Shown here one piece after another: positions 1 through 9,014 of a stretch of 64,000 nt of DNA (the stretch's first letter is position 1; each line of letters starts with the position of its first letter). The position numbers and the translations under genes were made by a program. Below the pieces are notes generated by a model. That model did not search any database and was not told the DNA's origin. It saw nothing but the letters and a program-made list of their open reading frames with translations. The stretch comes from Vicinamibacterales bacterium (GTDB lineage Bacteria > Acidobacteriota > Vicinamibacteria > Vicinamibacterales > UBA2999), in contig JBAZYO010000007.1 of the NCBI GenBank assembly GCA_041659285.1, forward strand, positions 118,198-182,197. Direction: 5' to 3'.

Positions 1-24
1 TAGGGCCGCACTTTAGTGCGGCCG
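1..24. repeat. Solo hairpin repeat of the CCTA-flanked family (cut by window edge)
   Basis: GGCCGCACT and AGTGCGGCC pair as a 9-bp stem around TT. Read on the minus strand it is GGCCGCAC-TAAA-GTGCGGCC followed by CCTA. That is the same stem-TAAA-stem-CCTA layout as the copies near 24.6 and 60.8 kb, but with different stem letters. The flank leaves the window, so the full element is not visible. Confidence 0.6.
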
Positions 25-90
25 TCTGATGAGGTTGGTTCGTCGAGCAAGAAGGTCGCTTCGACGCGCGAATCGTGAGACGATCGATTC

Positions 91-555
91 ATGGGCAGGC
101 ACACCTTCGCTCTCCTCGCCGTCCTCCTCCTGGGTGGTTCCGCGGCGCTCGCGCAAACACCGCCGAACGTCGATGCGGCCGCCGATCAGGTCTTCAACCG
201 GGTCATGAGTCCGTACTGCCCGGGCCGGGTGCTGGCCACCTGCCCGTCGGGCGCCGCGGAAGTGCTGCGGCAGGAAGTGCGGCGCGACCTCGAAGCGGGC
301 AAGTCGCCGGAGACCATCGAAGCGGGCCTGTATCAGCGCTTCGGCGAGTCCATCCGCGGCCTGCCGCGCACCGACGGCATCGGGCTGCTCGCCTGGGTGT
401 TTCCCGCCGCCGTGTTCACGCTGACCGGGATTTGGCTGGTGGTGTGGCTGCGCCGGCCGCACCGGGGGGACGAGGCGAGCGGCGACCTGAAGGCGCCGGC
501 GGCATCACCGGCCATCCTCGAACGCCTCGAAGACGAACTCGCCGACCTGTCGTAG
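91..555 (+). CDS. CcmH/CycL-like cytochrome c maturation protein
   Basis: This 154-aa protein has a signal peptide (about residues 1-21, cleaved after ALA), a helical periplasmic domain and one membrane helix near residues 98-122 followed by a short charged tail. This is the layout of CcmH, the apocytochrome c thiol reductase of the haem-ligation machinery. The usual LRCxxCQ pair is replaced by SPYCPGRVLATCPS (Cys43, Cys51), a wider spacing that I associate with CcmH-like proteins of Acidobacteria and related phyla. The stretch EAGKSPETIEAGLYQRFGES matches the family's second conserved block. No other ccm gene is in view. The role is inferred from family resemblance. Confidence 0.7.
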   Translation: MGRHTFALLAVLLLGGSAALAQTPPNVDAAADQVFNRVMSPYCPGRVLATCPSGAAEVLRQEVRRDLEAGKSPETIEAGLYQRFGESIRGLPRTDGIGLLAWVFPAAVFTLTGIWLVVWLRRPHRGDEASGDLKAPAASPAILERLEDELADLS

Positions 556-578
556 CGCCGCGTCACCGGACGCGCGCG

Positions 579-1241
579 CTAGCGGAAGACCAGGAAGTGC
601 TGGCGCGGCAGGAAGCCGTGCTTCGCCTCCAGGCGGAAGCCCGCCTGCTTCATCTCGGCCTCGATCTGCTCGGCGGTGAACCGGAATTCCACCGGCGGCC
701 CCTCGGGTGCGTCCTTGCGGAAATCGACAATCGCCACACGGCCGGCCGCGGTCAACGACTTCCTCAGGTCGCGGAAGTAGGCCGGGCGATTGGGAATGTG
801 ATGGTAGGTGTCAACGATCAGCACCACGTCAACCGGCTTCGGCAGGTTCGGCCCGGCGGCGCCCGCCAGCACGGGCACGACGTTCATCAGGTGCTCCGAC
901 GTCGCCCGCGCCTTGAGGTGTTCCACCATGGCGGGTTCGATGTCCACGGCGTAGACCGTGAGGTCCGCCGCGACCTTGGCCAGCCGCATGCTGAAATAGC
1001 CGGTGCCGGCGCCAATGTCGGCCACCGCCATGCCGCCCTTCAACGCCAGCGCGTCGATCACCTTCGACGGCATTTGCCACGCATCGCGCGCCGGATCGTC
1101 GAACGACTTGGCAAACTTCGACGGGTCATCGAAACGATGCTGCATGTGATCGGGCTTCGCGCCGGGCGGCTGCTGGGCCTTGATCACGCCCGCGGTCGCG
1201 CACGCCATCACGAGAGCCGTCACCGTGTACTTCGTCACCAT
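579..1241 (-). CDS. Exported class I SAM-dependent methyltransferase
   Basis: The 220-aa product starts MVTKYTVTALVMACATAG, a signal peptide ending near AQQ. It carries the SAM-binding motif VADIGAGTGYF (about residues 73-83), an acidic strand-2 end (VYAVDIE) and motif IV-like VDVVLIVDTYHHI. The ATG at 1241 is preceded by AAGGAA; a longer frame starting at 1271 lacks such a site and would spoil the signal peptide. Methyltransferases of this family with a predicted signal peptide are common in Acidobacteria, but the substrate is unknown. An exported SAM enzyme is odd because SAM is cytosolic, so the leader may instead act as an anchor. Confidence 0.75.
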   Translation of the reverse strand: MVTKYTVTALVMACATAGVIKAQQPPGAKPDHMQHRFDDPSKFAKSFDDPARDAWQMPSKVIDALALKGGMAVADIGAGTGYFSMRLAKVAADLTVYAVDIEPAMVEHLKARATSEHLMNVVPVLAGAAGPNLPKPVDVVLIVDTYHHIPNRPAYFRDLRKSLTAAGRVAIVDFRKDAPEGPPVEFRFTAEQIEAEMKQAGFRLEAKHGFLPRQHFLVFR

Positions 1242-1549
1242 CGCCAGTTCCTTTCGATCGCGCAACCGCATGAACCGGGCGCACGTCCCGCACCTGGTCC
1301 CGAGGCCCGCCCGATGGCCAATGATCCTCCCGGCCGCCCGCGGCGTCCAGCCCGAAACGACACCCCAGGCACAAGGTCATCAACCTCGATCCCTTCGACC
1401 TGAACTGAGTGTGACGCGCGCGGCCGACCGCGTATGACATTCGGGGAAGACGAGCGGGCACCCGAGCGCTTACAATCGCCTCCGGCCGTTCACGCGAGCC
1501 GTCGCTCGCCGGCGCCGTCCATCGGCGCGACGGCCACTAGGGTGGACCA
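1242..1549. other. Divergent intergenic region
   Basis: These 308 bases separate a minus-strand methyltransferase from a plus-strand DsrE-like gene, so promoters for both should lie here. A TACAAT hexamer at 1471-1476 is a possible minus-10 box for the rightward gene. I see no convincing ORF or long repeat. Confidence 0.4.
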
Positions 1550-2185
1550 ATGACGTCAACGAAGCGAAATCGCCGCGCCCTCATTGCCGGCCTCGGCCTG
1601 GCGGCCACGAGCGTCACGTTCGGAGCGCGCGGCGCCCGGGCGCAAGGCGCCCCGCCGCCCTTCACGCCAGCCCGCCATGAGCAGGATGCGTGGATGTCGG
1701 CCATGCCCGGCAAGCACCGCGTGGTGCTCGACATCGTCAGCCCGGAGGGCATTCCCGACGGCATCCGCTTCGCCGGCAATCTGTTCACCGGCAACAAGTC
1801 GGCATACGGCATCGAGGAGTCGGAGATGGCCATGATCGTGGTGCTGCGCCACTCCGCCACGGCCTACGGCTACTCGGACGCGATTTGGTCCAAGTACGGC
1901 AAGTCGCTCGACGCCAAGGCGACGCCGCCGCCGACGGCGAACCCCTACAACTCCGGCGAGCGCATGCAACTGGCCGGGCTCGCCAAGCGCGGCGTGCAGT
2001 TCATCGTCTGCGGCACGGCCAGCCGCGGCCTCGCCGGCCGCATCGCCGGCCAGGGTGGCAATGCCGACGCCGTACTGAAAGAAATGTCGGCGAACCTCAT
2101 TCCCAACGCGCGCATCGTGTCGGCCGGCGTGGTCGGCGTGACGCACGCGCAGGAGCACGGGTTCACGTTCTTGTACGTCGGATAG
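1550..2185 (+). CDS. Exported DsrE-like protein, paralogue 1
   Basis: This 211-aa protein begins with NRRALIAGLGLAATSV, a twin-arginine-type leader ending near ARAQG, which suggests Tat export. The mature part (KHRVVLDIVSP, MAMIVVLRHSATAYGYSD, LAKRGVQFIVCGTASRG, VSAGVVGVTHAQEHGFTFLYV) has the alternating strand/helix pattern and single conserved Cys of DsrE/DsrF-like proteins, a fold linked to sulfur transfer. The next gene encodes a shorter relative 41 bp downstream, so the two probably form one unit. Substrate and partners are unknown. Confidence 0.6.
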   Translation: MTSTKRNRRALIAGLGLAATSVTFGARGARAQGAPPPFTPARHEQDAWMSAMPGKHRVVLDIVSPEGIPDGIRFAGNLFTGNKSAYGIEESEMAMIVVLRHSATAYGYSDAIWSKYGKSLDAKATPPPTANPYNSGERMQLAGLAKRGVQFIVCGTASRGLAGRIAGQGGNADAVLKEMSANLIPNARIVSAGVVGVTHAQEHGFTFLYVG

Positions 2186-2226
2186 GCAAGGACGAGGCGC
2201 GAACACTCACTTCAGGAGAACCGACC

Positions 2227-2766
2227 ATGATCAAGACCCTGCTGGCCCTGTCCTTCGGCGTGGCGCTCGTCACCAACGCCGCCGTCGCGCACGCGCAGAC
2301 ATTACCCGTGCCCGGTGTGGAGGCGGCGCGTGATGTTCCCGGTGCCAAGGAGTTGCCGAATCCGGCCATCGTCCACAAGGTGGTGTTCGACATGGCCACG
2401 GCCGGCCCGAAGCCCACGGAGGTGCACCCGATGTTGGAGGCGGTGGCGCGCTACGTGAACACGCTCGCGAAGACCGGCGTGCCGGCCGCCAACCGCAAGG
2501 TGGCGGTGGTGTTCCACCAGGGCGCCACCGACTACGTCATGGCCAATGAGGCGTACAAGGCACGGCACGACGGCCAGGACAACCCGAACCTCAGCATGAT
2601 GCAGGCGCTCAAGAAGGCCGGCGTGGACTTCCGCGTCTGCGGCCAGGCCACGCTGGGCCGCAAGATCGAGGCCAAGGAGATCATGCCGGAAGTGCAGCGC
2701 GACCTGTGGGCGCTCACGACCATCATCGCCCTGCAGCAGCAGGGCTACGTGCTCATCAAGCCCTGA
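2227..2766 (+). CDS. Exported DsrE-like protein, paralogue 2
   Basis: The 179-aa product has a Sec signal peptide (MIKTLLALSFGVALVTNAAVAHAQ) and a DsrE-like domain: HKVVFDMATA, KVAVVFHQGATDYVM, LKKAGVDFRVCGQATLGRK, and a terminal TTIIALQQQGYVLIKP strand. Cys in FRVCGQ occupies the position of the conserved Cys in its upstream neighbour. AGGAG lies 7-8 bases before ATG 2227; longer frames starting near 1690 are shadows of the upstream gene. Together the pair looks like a duplicated, differently exported periplasmic DsrE module (Tat versus Sec). Confidence 0.65.
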   Translation: MIKTLLALSFGVALVTNAAVAHAQTLPVPGVEAARDVPGAKELPNPAIVHKVVFDMATAGPKPTEVHPMLEAVARYVNTLAKTGVPAANRKVAVVFHQGATDYVMANEAYKARHDGQDNPNLSMMQALKKAGVDFRVCGQATLGRKIEAKEIMPEVQRDLWALTTIIALQQQGYVLIKP

Positions 2767-2813
2767 CCGCCGGCGGCTCGCTCTTCGCCGATTGGCTCCA
2801 CCCGCCTATCCCG

Positions 2814-4757
2814 TCAGGGCTTGACCGGCACGATTGGCAGCTCGATGAAGCTCGCCGCGCCAGGCGCGTGATAGATGCGCTGCGTGGCCTTGACGTAGTC
2901 GCCGGGCTTCGCGAAGAAGATGTTCGGCACGAAGGTCTGCGGATTGCGGTCGTAGAGCGGGAACCAGCTCGATTGCACCTGCACCAGGATGCGGTGCCCG
3001 GGCTGGAACACGTGGTTCGCGGTCGGCAGGATGAAGCGGTACGGGAGCGCCGTGTTGGGCGCGATCGCCGTCGGCGTCGCGAAGCTCTCGCGGTAGCGGC
3101 CGCGAAAGATGTCCATCGACACCGGCAACTGGTAGCCGCCCATCTCGGGCTGGCTGGGCATTTCGTCCGGGTAGACGTCGATGAGCTTCACCACCCAGTC
3201 GCTGTCGCTCCCGCTCGTGGAGGCCACCAGGTTCACGAGTGGCACGCCGCTGATTCGCACCGGGTCGGTGAGCACGGGCGTCACGTAGCTCACGACATCC
3301 GTGCGATCGGCCACGGTGCGCTGGTCGGTCAGCAGCCACCGCTGCCAGAGCGCGCCATTCGAGAACTGCACGGGGCGCGGCAGGTAGGGCACGGGCTTGG
3401 ACGGGTCCGACACGTACTCGTCGAAGCTCCCGGCGGCACCGGTCGCGCCGGCAGCGGGCGCGGTGAACGACAGCCCCTGGCCGGCCGTGAAGTACAACGG
3501 CTGTGACGTGGCCGCGCAATCCTTGGCGCACGACAACGGCCAACGCGGCAAGCGATCCCAGTGGTTATCCCCCGTGTTGTAGATGAATACCGGCGGCGTG
3601 TCGGCCTTGGGCGCGCCTGGCTTCAGGTACTGGTCGAAGAACGGCTTCAGCACGTCGCGGCGGAACTGCAGTGCCGTATCGCCCTCGAACTTCAGCGGCC
3701 CGAGCGACGCCCCCTCGTAGTTCACACCGCTGTGGCGCCACGGTCCCATCACCAGGTAGTTCAGGTCGTTGCGCGTGTCCTTCGACTCAATGGCCTGGTA
3801 GGTCTGAATCGCGCCCCACATGTCTTCCTGGTCCCAGATGCCCTGAATCCACATCGTCGGCACGGTCATGGGCTGCTTCGCCATGATCTTGTCGAGCGCC
3901 TGTTCCTGCCAGAAGTGATCGTAGGCGGGATGCTCCGACACCTTGCGCCACATGGGCAGCTGTTCGAGACCCGCGGCGCGGGCGTAGTCGCCCGCGGAGC
4001 CGGCGCGCCGGAAGGTCTCGTAGTCGTCGGTGCCGGGCCGGATGATGGTGCTGCCGCCGCCGCGCGCGGTGGTCTGGCCGCTGAAGAAGTCGAAGTTGGT
4101 CTGGCGGAAGGCGCCGAAGTGGAACCAGTCGTCGCCCATCCAGCCGTCGACCATCGGGCTCATCGGGGCGGCGACCTTGAGCGCCGGGTGAGGATTGACG
4201 AGCGCCATCACCACGGTGAAGCCCTCGTAGGAGCTGCCGAGCATGCCGACGCGGCCGTTGCCTTCGGGCACGTTCTTCACCAGCCACTCGATGGTGTCGT
4301 AGGCATCGGTCGAGTGGTCGGTGTTGGTCGGGTTGAGCGGACCGCGCAGGGGCCGCGTCATCAAGTAGTCGCCTTCCGACTCGTACTTCCCGCGCACGTC
4401 CTGGAACACACGGATGTAGCCGTCGGCCACGAACACTTCATCGCCCTGCGGCAGCGTGCCGAGCATCGTCGCTGACGGGGAGCGCGTCGCGCGGCCGGCC
4501 GCGTTGTAGGGCGTGCGCGTCATGATGATCGGCGCGTTCTTCGCGCCCCTGGGCACGACGATCACGGTGTAAAGCTTCACGCCGTCGCGCATGGGGATCA
4601 TCGCCACGCGCTTCTCATAGTCGAAGCCGGTGGTCGGCCGCGTGAACGTGGCGGGGATGTCCGGCAGCGTGATGGGCGTCTGCGCCCAGGCCGCGGGCGA
4701 GACGACAAGGAGCAGGGCGGCCGCCAGGCCAGACCGAAGGTATGTCGAGGTCAACAT
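2814..4757 (-). CDS. CocE/NonD family serine hydrolase
   Basis: This 647-aa secreted protein (signal peptide to about AWAQ, residues 1-26) matches the CocE/X-Pro dipeptidyl-peptidase S15 family. RDGVKLYTVIVVPRG begins the alpha/beta hydrolase core, GSSYEG holds the nucleophile (about Ser176), and WIQGIWDQED and NYLVMGPWRHSG fit the Asp and His regions. A C-terminal jelly-roll (VSYVTPVLTDPVRISG, PGHRILVQVQSSWFP) follows. Such enzymes hydrolyse esters, amides or N-terminal dipeptides; the substrate cannot be read here. Length is normal for the family. Confidence 0.85.
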   Translation of the reverse strand: MLTSTYLRSGLAAALLLVVSPAAWAQTPITLPDIPATFTRPTTGFDYEKRVAMIPMRDGVKLYTVIVVPRGAKNAPIIMTRTPYNAAGRATRSPSATMLGTLPQGDEVFVADGYIRVFQDVRGKYESEGDYLMTRPLRGPLNPTNTDHSTDAYDTIEWLVKNVPEGNGRVGMLGSSYEGFTVVMALVNPHPALKVAAPMSPMVDGWMGDDWFHFGAFRQTNFDFFSGQTTARGGGSTIIRPGTDDYETFRRAGSAGDYARAAGLEQLPMWRKVSEHPAYDHFWQEQALDKIMAKQPMTVPTMWIQGIWDQEDMWGAIQTYQAIESKDTRNDLNYLVMGPWRHSGVNYEGASLGPLKFEGDTALQFRRDVLKPFFDQYLKPGAPKADTPPVFIYNTGDNHWDRLPRWPLSCAKDCAATSQPLYFTAGQGLSFTAPAAGATGAAGSFDEYVSDPSKPVPYLPRPVQFSNGALWQRWLLTDQRTVADRTDVVSYVTPVLTDPVRISGVPLVNLVASTSGSDSDWVVKLIDVYPDEMPSQPEMGGYQLPVSMDIFRGRYRESFATPTAIAPNTALPYRFILPTANHVFQPGHRILVQVQSSWFPLYDRNPQTFVPNIFFAKPGDYVKATQRIYHAPGAASFIELPIVPVKP

Positions 4758-4777
4758 CGGTCCAGTGTAGCGGCCTT

Positions 4778-5089
4778 TCAGCTGGTCGTCGGGGCCGTGT
4801 ACTGGACTTCTTTGGCCTTGAGCGGCTCGGCGCCGTCGCCGGCGTTCACGACAATGCGCAGCCCCACCTTGAGGTCGGCCTGCGAGCCCTTCTGCTTGCC
4901 GCGCTTGAACGAGGTGGTCGGGGTGACCTCGAACGTCGCGGCCTTGCCCTCGGTGGTCTTCATCGACACCTTGTTGCCGTCAATGGCGGTGATGGTGCCC
5001 ATCAACTTGTGTTCGTGACCGGGGTGCGCGAACGCGGCGGCGGGAACCAGCAGGGCCAGGACGAGGGCGACGAGGACGATGCGCTTCAT
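4778..5089 (-). CDS. Small exported DUF5666-like protein
   Basis: This 103-aa protein has a clear signal peptide (MKRIVLVALVLALLVPAAAFA), a His-rich start to the mature chain (HPGHEHK), then one OB-like beta domain (GTITAIDGNKVSMKTTEGKAATFEV). That pattern is typical of DUF5666 and similar small periplasmic proteins. HPGHEH may bind a metal. Its ATG overlaps the TGA of gluQ as ATGA, so it is probably translationally coupled to the synthetase gene, although no functional link is evident. Confidence 0.6.
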   Translation of the reverse strand: MKRIVLVALVLALLVPAAAFAHPGHEHKLMGTITAIDGNKVSMKTTEGKAATFEVTPTTSFKRGKQKGSQADLKVGLRIVVNAGDGAEPLKAKEVQYTAPTTS

Positions 5090-5889
5090 TCCGGTAGGGT
5101 AACAGATCTCCGCGCCAGGTCGAGGACGGCCTCCGCCGACCACCCGGCCGCCCGCAGGTCGCGGACGCCAGTGGCACCGTCGGATTTGCTGAGCTTTTCG
5201 GTGGCCGACTTCATGACCAGGGCGTGATGGGCAAACCGCGGCATCACGCCACGGCCGAGCAGGCGCGCCAGGCGAATCTGCCGGCCCGTGGACGGCAACA
5301 GGTCCACGCCGCGAATGACGTCGGTGATCTTCTGCAAGTGATCGTCCACGGTGACCGCGAACTGGTAGGTCCAGTTGCCCAGCCGATCGCGCACCAGCAG
5401 GTCGCCGCACTGCGCCGACGGGTCCTGTACCTGCGGCCCGCACATCTCGTCGAAGAAGCGCTCCACGCCCGGCGCCATCCTCACCCGCCACCCGACATCG
5501 TCTGTGAGCGGGATGTCACGATCGCGGCAGGTGTTCGGATAGCGCAGCTCCGAAGTGGACTGGTCGCCGGTCACCGCCAGTATCTCGGCGCGCGAGCAGG
5601 CACAGCCATAGACCAGTTCACGGTCGATTAGCGGTTGCAGCGCTTTGCGATACAGCCCGTCTCGTTCGCTCTGCCGGACGACAGGGCCGGAGTGGTGGAA
5701 GCCGAGCCAGGCGAGGTCCTCGAGAATGGCGGCGTCGAATTCGGGCCGGCACCGCTGGCGGTCGTGGTCCTCGATGCGGAGCAGGACCTGGCCGTCGCGA
5801 TCGTGCGCGGCCGTCCAGACGTGGAGGGCGTTGACGACGTGTCCCAGGTGAAGGAAGCCGGTCGGAGCCGGCGCGAACCGTGTAATCAC
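5086..5889 (-). CDS. gluQ: Glutamyl-Q tRNA(Asp) synthetase
   Basis: GluQRS attaches glutamate to the queuosine base at position 34 of tRNA(Asp). It is a catalytic-core-only paralogue of GluRS, and the 267-aa length fits that class. APAPTGFLHLGH near the N-terminus is the HIGH-type signature. RIEDHDRQR is the RxEDxD-type block, GCACSRAEI with YPNTC is the zinc-site-like Cys cluster, and KLSKSDGA is the KMSKS loop. I set a GTG start at 5889 because the conserved ITRFAPAPTG begins immediately after it; no good Shine-Dalgarno is seen. The stop overlaps the next gene's ATG. Confidence 0.88.
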   Translation of the reverse strand: MITRFAPAPTGFLHLGHVVNALHVWTAAHDRDGQVLLRIEDHDRQRCRPEFDAAILEDLAWLGFHHSGPVVRQSERDGLYRKALQPLIDRELVYGCACSRAEILAVTGDQSTSELRYPNTCRDRDIPLTDDVGWRVRMAPGVERFFDEMCGPQVQDPSAQCGDLLVRDRLGNWTYQFAVTVDDHLQKITDVIRGVDLLPSTGRQIRLARLLGRGVMPRFAHHALVMKSATEKLSKSDGATGVRDLRAAGWSAEAVLDLARRSVTLPE

Positions 5890-5994
5890 GCGCCACTGAA
5901 GGATACCCTGCCGCCGGTCGATGCCGCATTTGCGCCGTTCGGTCCCTGGGCACCGACCGCGGCGCCCGGGATTGGCGTATAACCCAAGAGTCGG

Positions 5995-7917
5995 ATGATT
6001 CTCGTCAGCCTGATCTTCCTGTTCGTCTACCTGTTCGGCGCCTATGCGTATGGGGCCGCGACGGTGATTGCCGTGAGCCAGGCCACCCCGGTCTGGGGTC
6101 CCTACCGGCGCTATGCCGCCGGGATGCGGCAACGCATCGACAAGGCCAGCCTGGCGCTGTTCACGATCAGCACCATCTGGTTTATCCAGCACGCGCTCAT
6201 CGAGTTCCGCAACCTGATGGGGGACGCGACGGCGGGCTGGCTCGACCTGAGCACGCTGGTCGTCGTCTATTTCTTCCCGCCGGTGATCATGCACACGGTC
6301 TACCTGGAGTCGCAGTGCGAAGGCGTCTCGCGGCCGGCGGCCGCCGCCAGGCGGCTGCTGGGCGCGATGTACGTGCTCTCGCCCGCGGTCGGGGCCTACA
6401 TCATCGCGGCCATCTTCGACCTGGTGCCGCGGCCGCAGCCGCTCAACGCCTGGATCGGGATCTCGATCGGCCTGCTGTTCACGGGGGCCAGCCTCTACTC
6501 CACCGTGCTCATGCTGCGACGCCCGCGGCCCTCGCGCACACCCGATCAGCAGCGCCTGCGCACCGTGATGATCTTCCTGTTCATCGGGTTGAGCGGCACG
6601 TTCCTGGCGCTGATGATCATGCGCGAGCAGCGCCTGCTGGTCGAGATCCTCGACCGCGTGTCGCGATCCGCGCCCGTCTATTTCCTGATCGCCTCGGTCT
6701 ACTTCGAGAACCGGTTCGAGTTCTACGATCTCGTGGTCAAGCGGGCGCTCCTGCTCCTGCTGAGCGTGGTCGCCCTCGGCCTGTTCCTGGCCGTGGCGTT
6801 GCCGTACCTCGAACTGCTGCCCGGCGGCGGCGCCCGGCCGTGGCTGTTTGCCGTGGCGCTCGCGCCAATCGCGATGGTCATGCCGTGGCTGCATGCGCGC
6901 CTCGAGCGCTGGCTCGACCGCATGTGGCTGGGCCGGGAGTTCACGACGGTGGAGGCGGTCAAGCACGTGCTCGCGGCCATGCAGCCGGCGACCGATGAGC
7001 AGACCCTGGTGAGTGCCACCGAGTCGAAGCTGTCCGAGATCTTCGGCGCGCGCATCGCCGTGCTGATCGGCGACCAGGCGCCGCCAGAAGGCCTGACGAT
7101 CGAAGCCGAAGTCGCCATGCCCACGCCGGTGTCGGGATACGCCGTGCGGATCGCCGTGCTGCGCGTGCCGGGCATGCGCCGCATCCTCAGTGAAGACCTC
7201 GCCTTGCTGCGCTCGCTGGCCGGCGTGTTCGGGTTCATGCTCGAGAACCTGCGGCTGCAGCGCCGGCGGCAGGAGCAGGACCTGATCGCCCAGGACCTGC
7301 GCCTGCAGTCGAGCAAGTCCGAGCTCAAGGCCCTGCGCGCGCAGATCAACCCGCATTTCCTGTTCAACGCGCTGAACGCCATTGCCTCGCTGATCCACAC
7401 CGACCCGGCCCGCGCCGACGAAGCCGTCGAGCAACTCGCGGAAGTGTTCCGCTACACGCTGCGACGGTCCGATTCGGAATGGGCGCCGCTCGACCAGGAG
7501 TTGACGTTCGCGCGCGCCTACCTCGACGTCGAGCAGGCGCGCTTCGGCCAGCGCCTCACCTGCACGATTGACTCGGACCACCTGCCGCCGGCGCCGCACA
7601 TCCCGTCGATGCTGCTGCAGACGCTGATCGAGAACGCCGTCAAGCATGGCGTGTCGCAAACCCGCGAGCCGGGCCGCATCGAGGTGATCGTCCGCACCGT
7701 CAGCGACCGGGTCACCCTCGAGGTGCGGAACACCGGACCCGGCGCCCAGGCCTTCGGACCCGGCCCGCGCGACGGCGCGGGCTTCGGCTTGCACAGCGTG
7801 CGCGAGCGGCTCAAGGGCCATTTCGGCGACGGCGCCACCTTCGCGCTGACCCGCGACGAGAATGCGGGGGTGACGATTGCGCGCATCACCATGCCGCATG
7901 TCAGGATGGCCGCATGA
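5995..7917 (+). CDS. LytS/YehU-type membrane sensor histidine kinase
   Basis: This 640-aa protein has about seven or eight N-terminal hydrophobic segments (to about residue 300), a GAF-like linker, and a His_kinase-family core where QINPHFLFN holds the phosphoacceptor (about His454). The C-terminal ATPase has LIENAVKHG (N box) and GFGLHSVRERL (G box). It would autophosphorylate and pass phosphate to the two response regulators encoded immediately downstream. ATGA overlaps join all three genes. The sensed signal is unknown. A TATAAC hexamer at 5978 and AAGAG at 5986 precede the start. Confidence 0.85.
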   Translation: MILVSLIFLFVYLFGAYAYGAATVIAVSQATPVWGPYRRYAAGMRQRIDKASLALFTISTIWFIQHALIEFRNLMGDATAGWLDLSTLVVVYFFPPVIMHTVYLESQCEGVSRPAAAARRLLGAMYVLSPAVGAYIIAAIFDLVPRPQPLNAWIGISIGLLFTGASLYSTVLMLRRPRPSRTPDQQRLRTVMIFLFIGLSGTFLALMIMREQRLLVEILDRVSRSAPVYFLIASVYFENRFEFYDLVVKRALLLLLSVVALGLFLAVALPYLELLPGGGARPWLFAVALAPIAMVMPWLHARLERWLDRMWLGREFTTVEAVKHVLAAMQPATDEQTLVSATESKLSEIFGARIAVLIGDQAPPEGLTIEAEVAMPTPVSGYAVRIAVLRVPGMRRILSEDLALLRSLAGVFGFMLENLRLQRRRQEQDLIAQDLRLQSSKSELKALRAQINPHFLFNALNAIASLIHTDPARADEAVEQLAEVFRYTLRRSDSEWAPLDQELTFARAYLDVEQARFGQRLTCTIDSDHLPPAPHIPSMLLQTLIENAVKHGVSQTREPGRIEVIVRTVSDRVTLEVRNTGPGAQAFGPGPRDGAGFGLHSVRERLKGHFGDGATFALTRDENAGVTIARITMPHVRMAA

Positions 7918-9014
7918 TCCGCGCCGTGCTCGTCGATGACGAGCCGCCCGCCCGCGTGCGCATGCGGCAGCTGCTCGAGGCGGCCGGCGGCGTCGTGGTG
8001 GTCGGCGAAGCCGGCAGCGCCGTGGACGCGCGCGACCTGATCCGCGAGACGCGGCCCGACCTGGTCTTCCTGGACGTCGAGATGCCCGAAGTGCGCGGCA
8101 CCACGCTGGCCGCATCGCTGCCCGAGCCGCGGCCCTTCATCGTGTTCGCCACCGCCTTCGAAAGCTACGCCCTCGACGCCATCGCCGTGGACGCCACCGA
8201 CTACCTGTTGAAGCCGGTCTCGCGGGTCAAGCTCGCCGCCACGCTCGATCGCGTCCGCGCGCGACTGGCCAGGCAATCGGATCTCGAACGCGACGTCGCC
8301 GCCGGATCGGCCGTGCAGTCGCAGATGTGGCCGGGCGCGCTGCCCGAGGTGCCGGGGTTTGACTGCGCCGCGGCGTCGCTGCCGGCCCGCGGGGTTGGCG
8401 GAGATTTCTACGACATGTTTTCGCTTCAGGATGGTGTTGGCGGGCAGTGGGCGCTGCTGCTGGGTGATGCCTCCGGCAAGGGCGTGGCTGCCGGCCTGGT
8501 GGCGTCCGCGGTGCAGGCGCGCGTGCACACCGCCGCCCGTCTCGCTCGCCTCGCGCCGGCCGCGCTGATGGCGGCCGTCGACCGCGATGTCTATGGCACC
8601 ACCGACGGCGCGCGCTACGCCACCGCGATCTACGCCAGGCTCGATGCCGGCACGCGGCGGCTGACACTCGTCAACGCCGGACACCCCGCCGTGCTGGTAG
8701 TCGCCGGGACCTCCATCACCCGCCTCGACGCCTCGGGGCCGGCATTGGGATTGACCGAAGCCGGTTCGTTCGCCTCGCACGACGTCACGCTCGAGCCTGG
8801 CGCGCTGCTGGTCGCGTACACTGATGGCGTCAGCGACGCGCTCGACGAGGCCGATGAGGAATTCGGTGACGCGCGCGTGGCGACGTTGATGGCGGCCAAC
8901 GGCCAGGCTCCAGCCGCGCACCTCTGCTCATGTATTCTCGACGCCGTGCGCAGGCACCGGGGCGGCCGGCAGGATCAGGACGACGTGACCGCGCTGGTGG
9001 TGAGGGCCCGATGA
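7914..9014 (+). CDS. Response regulator with PP2C/SpoIIE-type phosphatase output
   Basis: The 366-aa product has a receiver domain (LVDDEPPAR; VFLDVEMPE with phosphoacceptor about Asp54; YLLKPVS) of the LytR/AlgR style. In place of LytTR it carries an RsbU/SpoIIE-like phosphatase from about residue 150, shown by VGGDFYD, GDASGKGVAAGL, YTDGVSDA and QDDVTALVV, which supply the metal-binding acids. Such phosphatases usually act on phosphorylated anti-anti-sigma or STAS proteins; none is encoded nearby. It overlaps both neighbours by 4 nt, so kinase, phosphatase and transcription factor are made together. Confidence 0.87.
   Translation: MIRAVLVDDEPPARVRMRQLLEAAGGVVVVGEAGSAVDARDLIRETRPDLVFLDVEMPEVRGTTLAASLPEPRPFIVFATAFESYALDAIAVDATDYLLKPVSRVKLAATLDRVRARLARQSDLERDVAAGSAVQSQMWPGALPEVPGFDCAAASLPARGVGGDFYDMFSLQDGVGGQWALLLGDASGKGVAAGLVASAVQARVHTAARLARLAPAALMAAVDRDVYGTTDGARYATAIYARLDAGTRRLTLVNAGHPAVLVVAGTSITRLDASGPALGLTEAGSFASHDVTLEPGALLVAYTDGVSDALDEADEEFGDARVATLMAANGQAPAAHLCSCILDAVRRHRGGRQDQDDVTALVVRAR

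Noticed and set aside
5086..8115. Long antisense frame (over 1,000 codons) across the kinase gene
   Set aside because: Its C-terminal part is gluQ; the rest is an Arg/Gly-rich shadow of the kinase with no domain or start signal.
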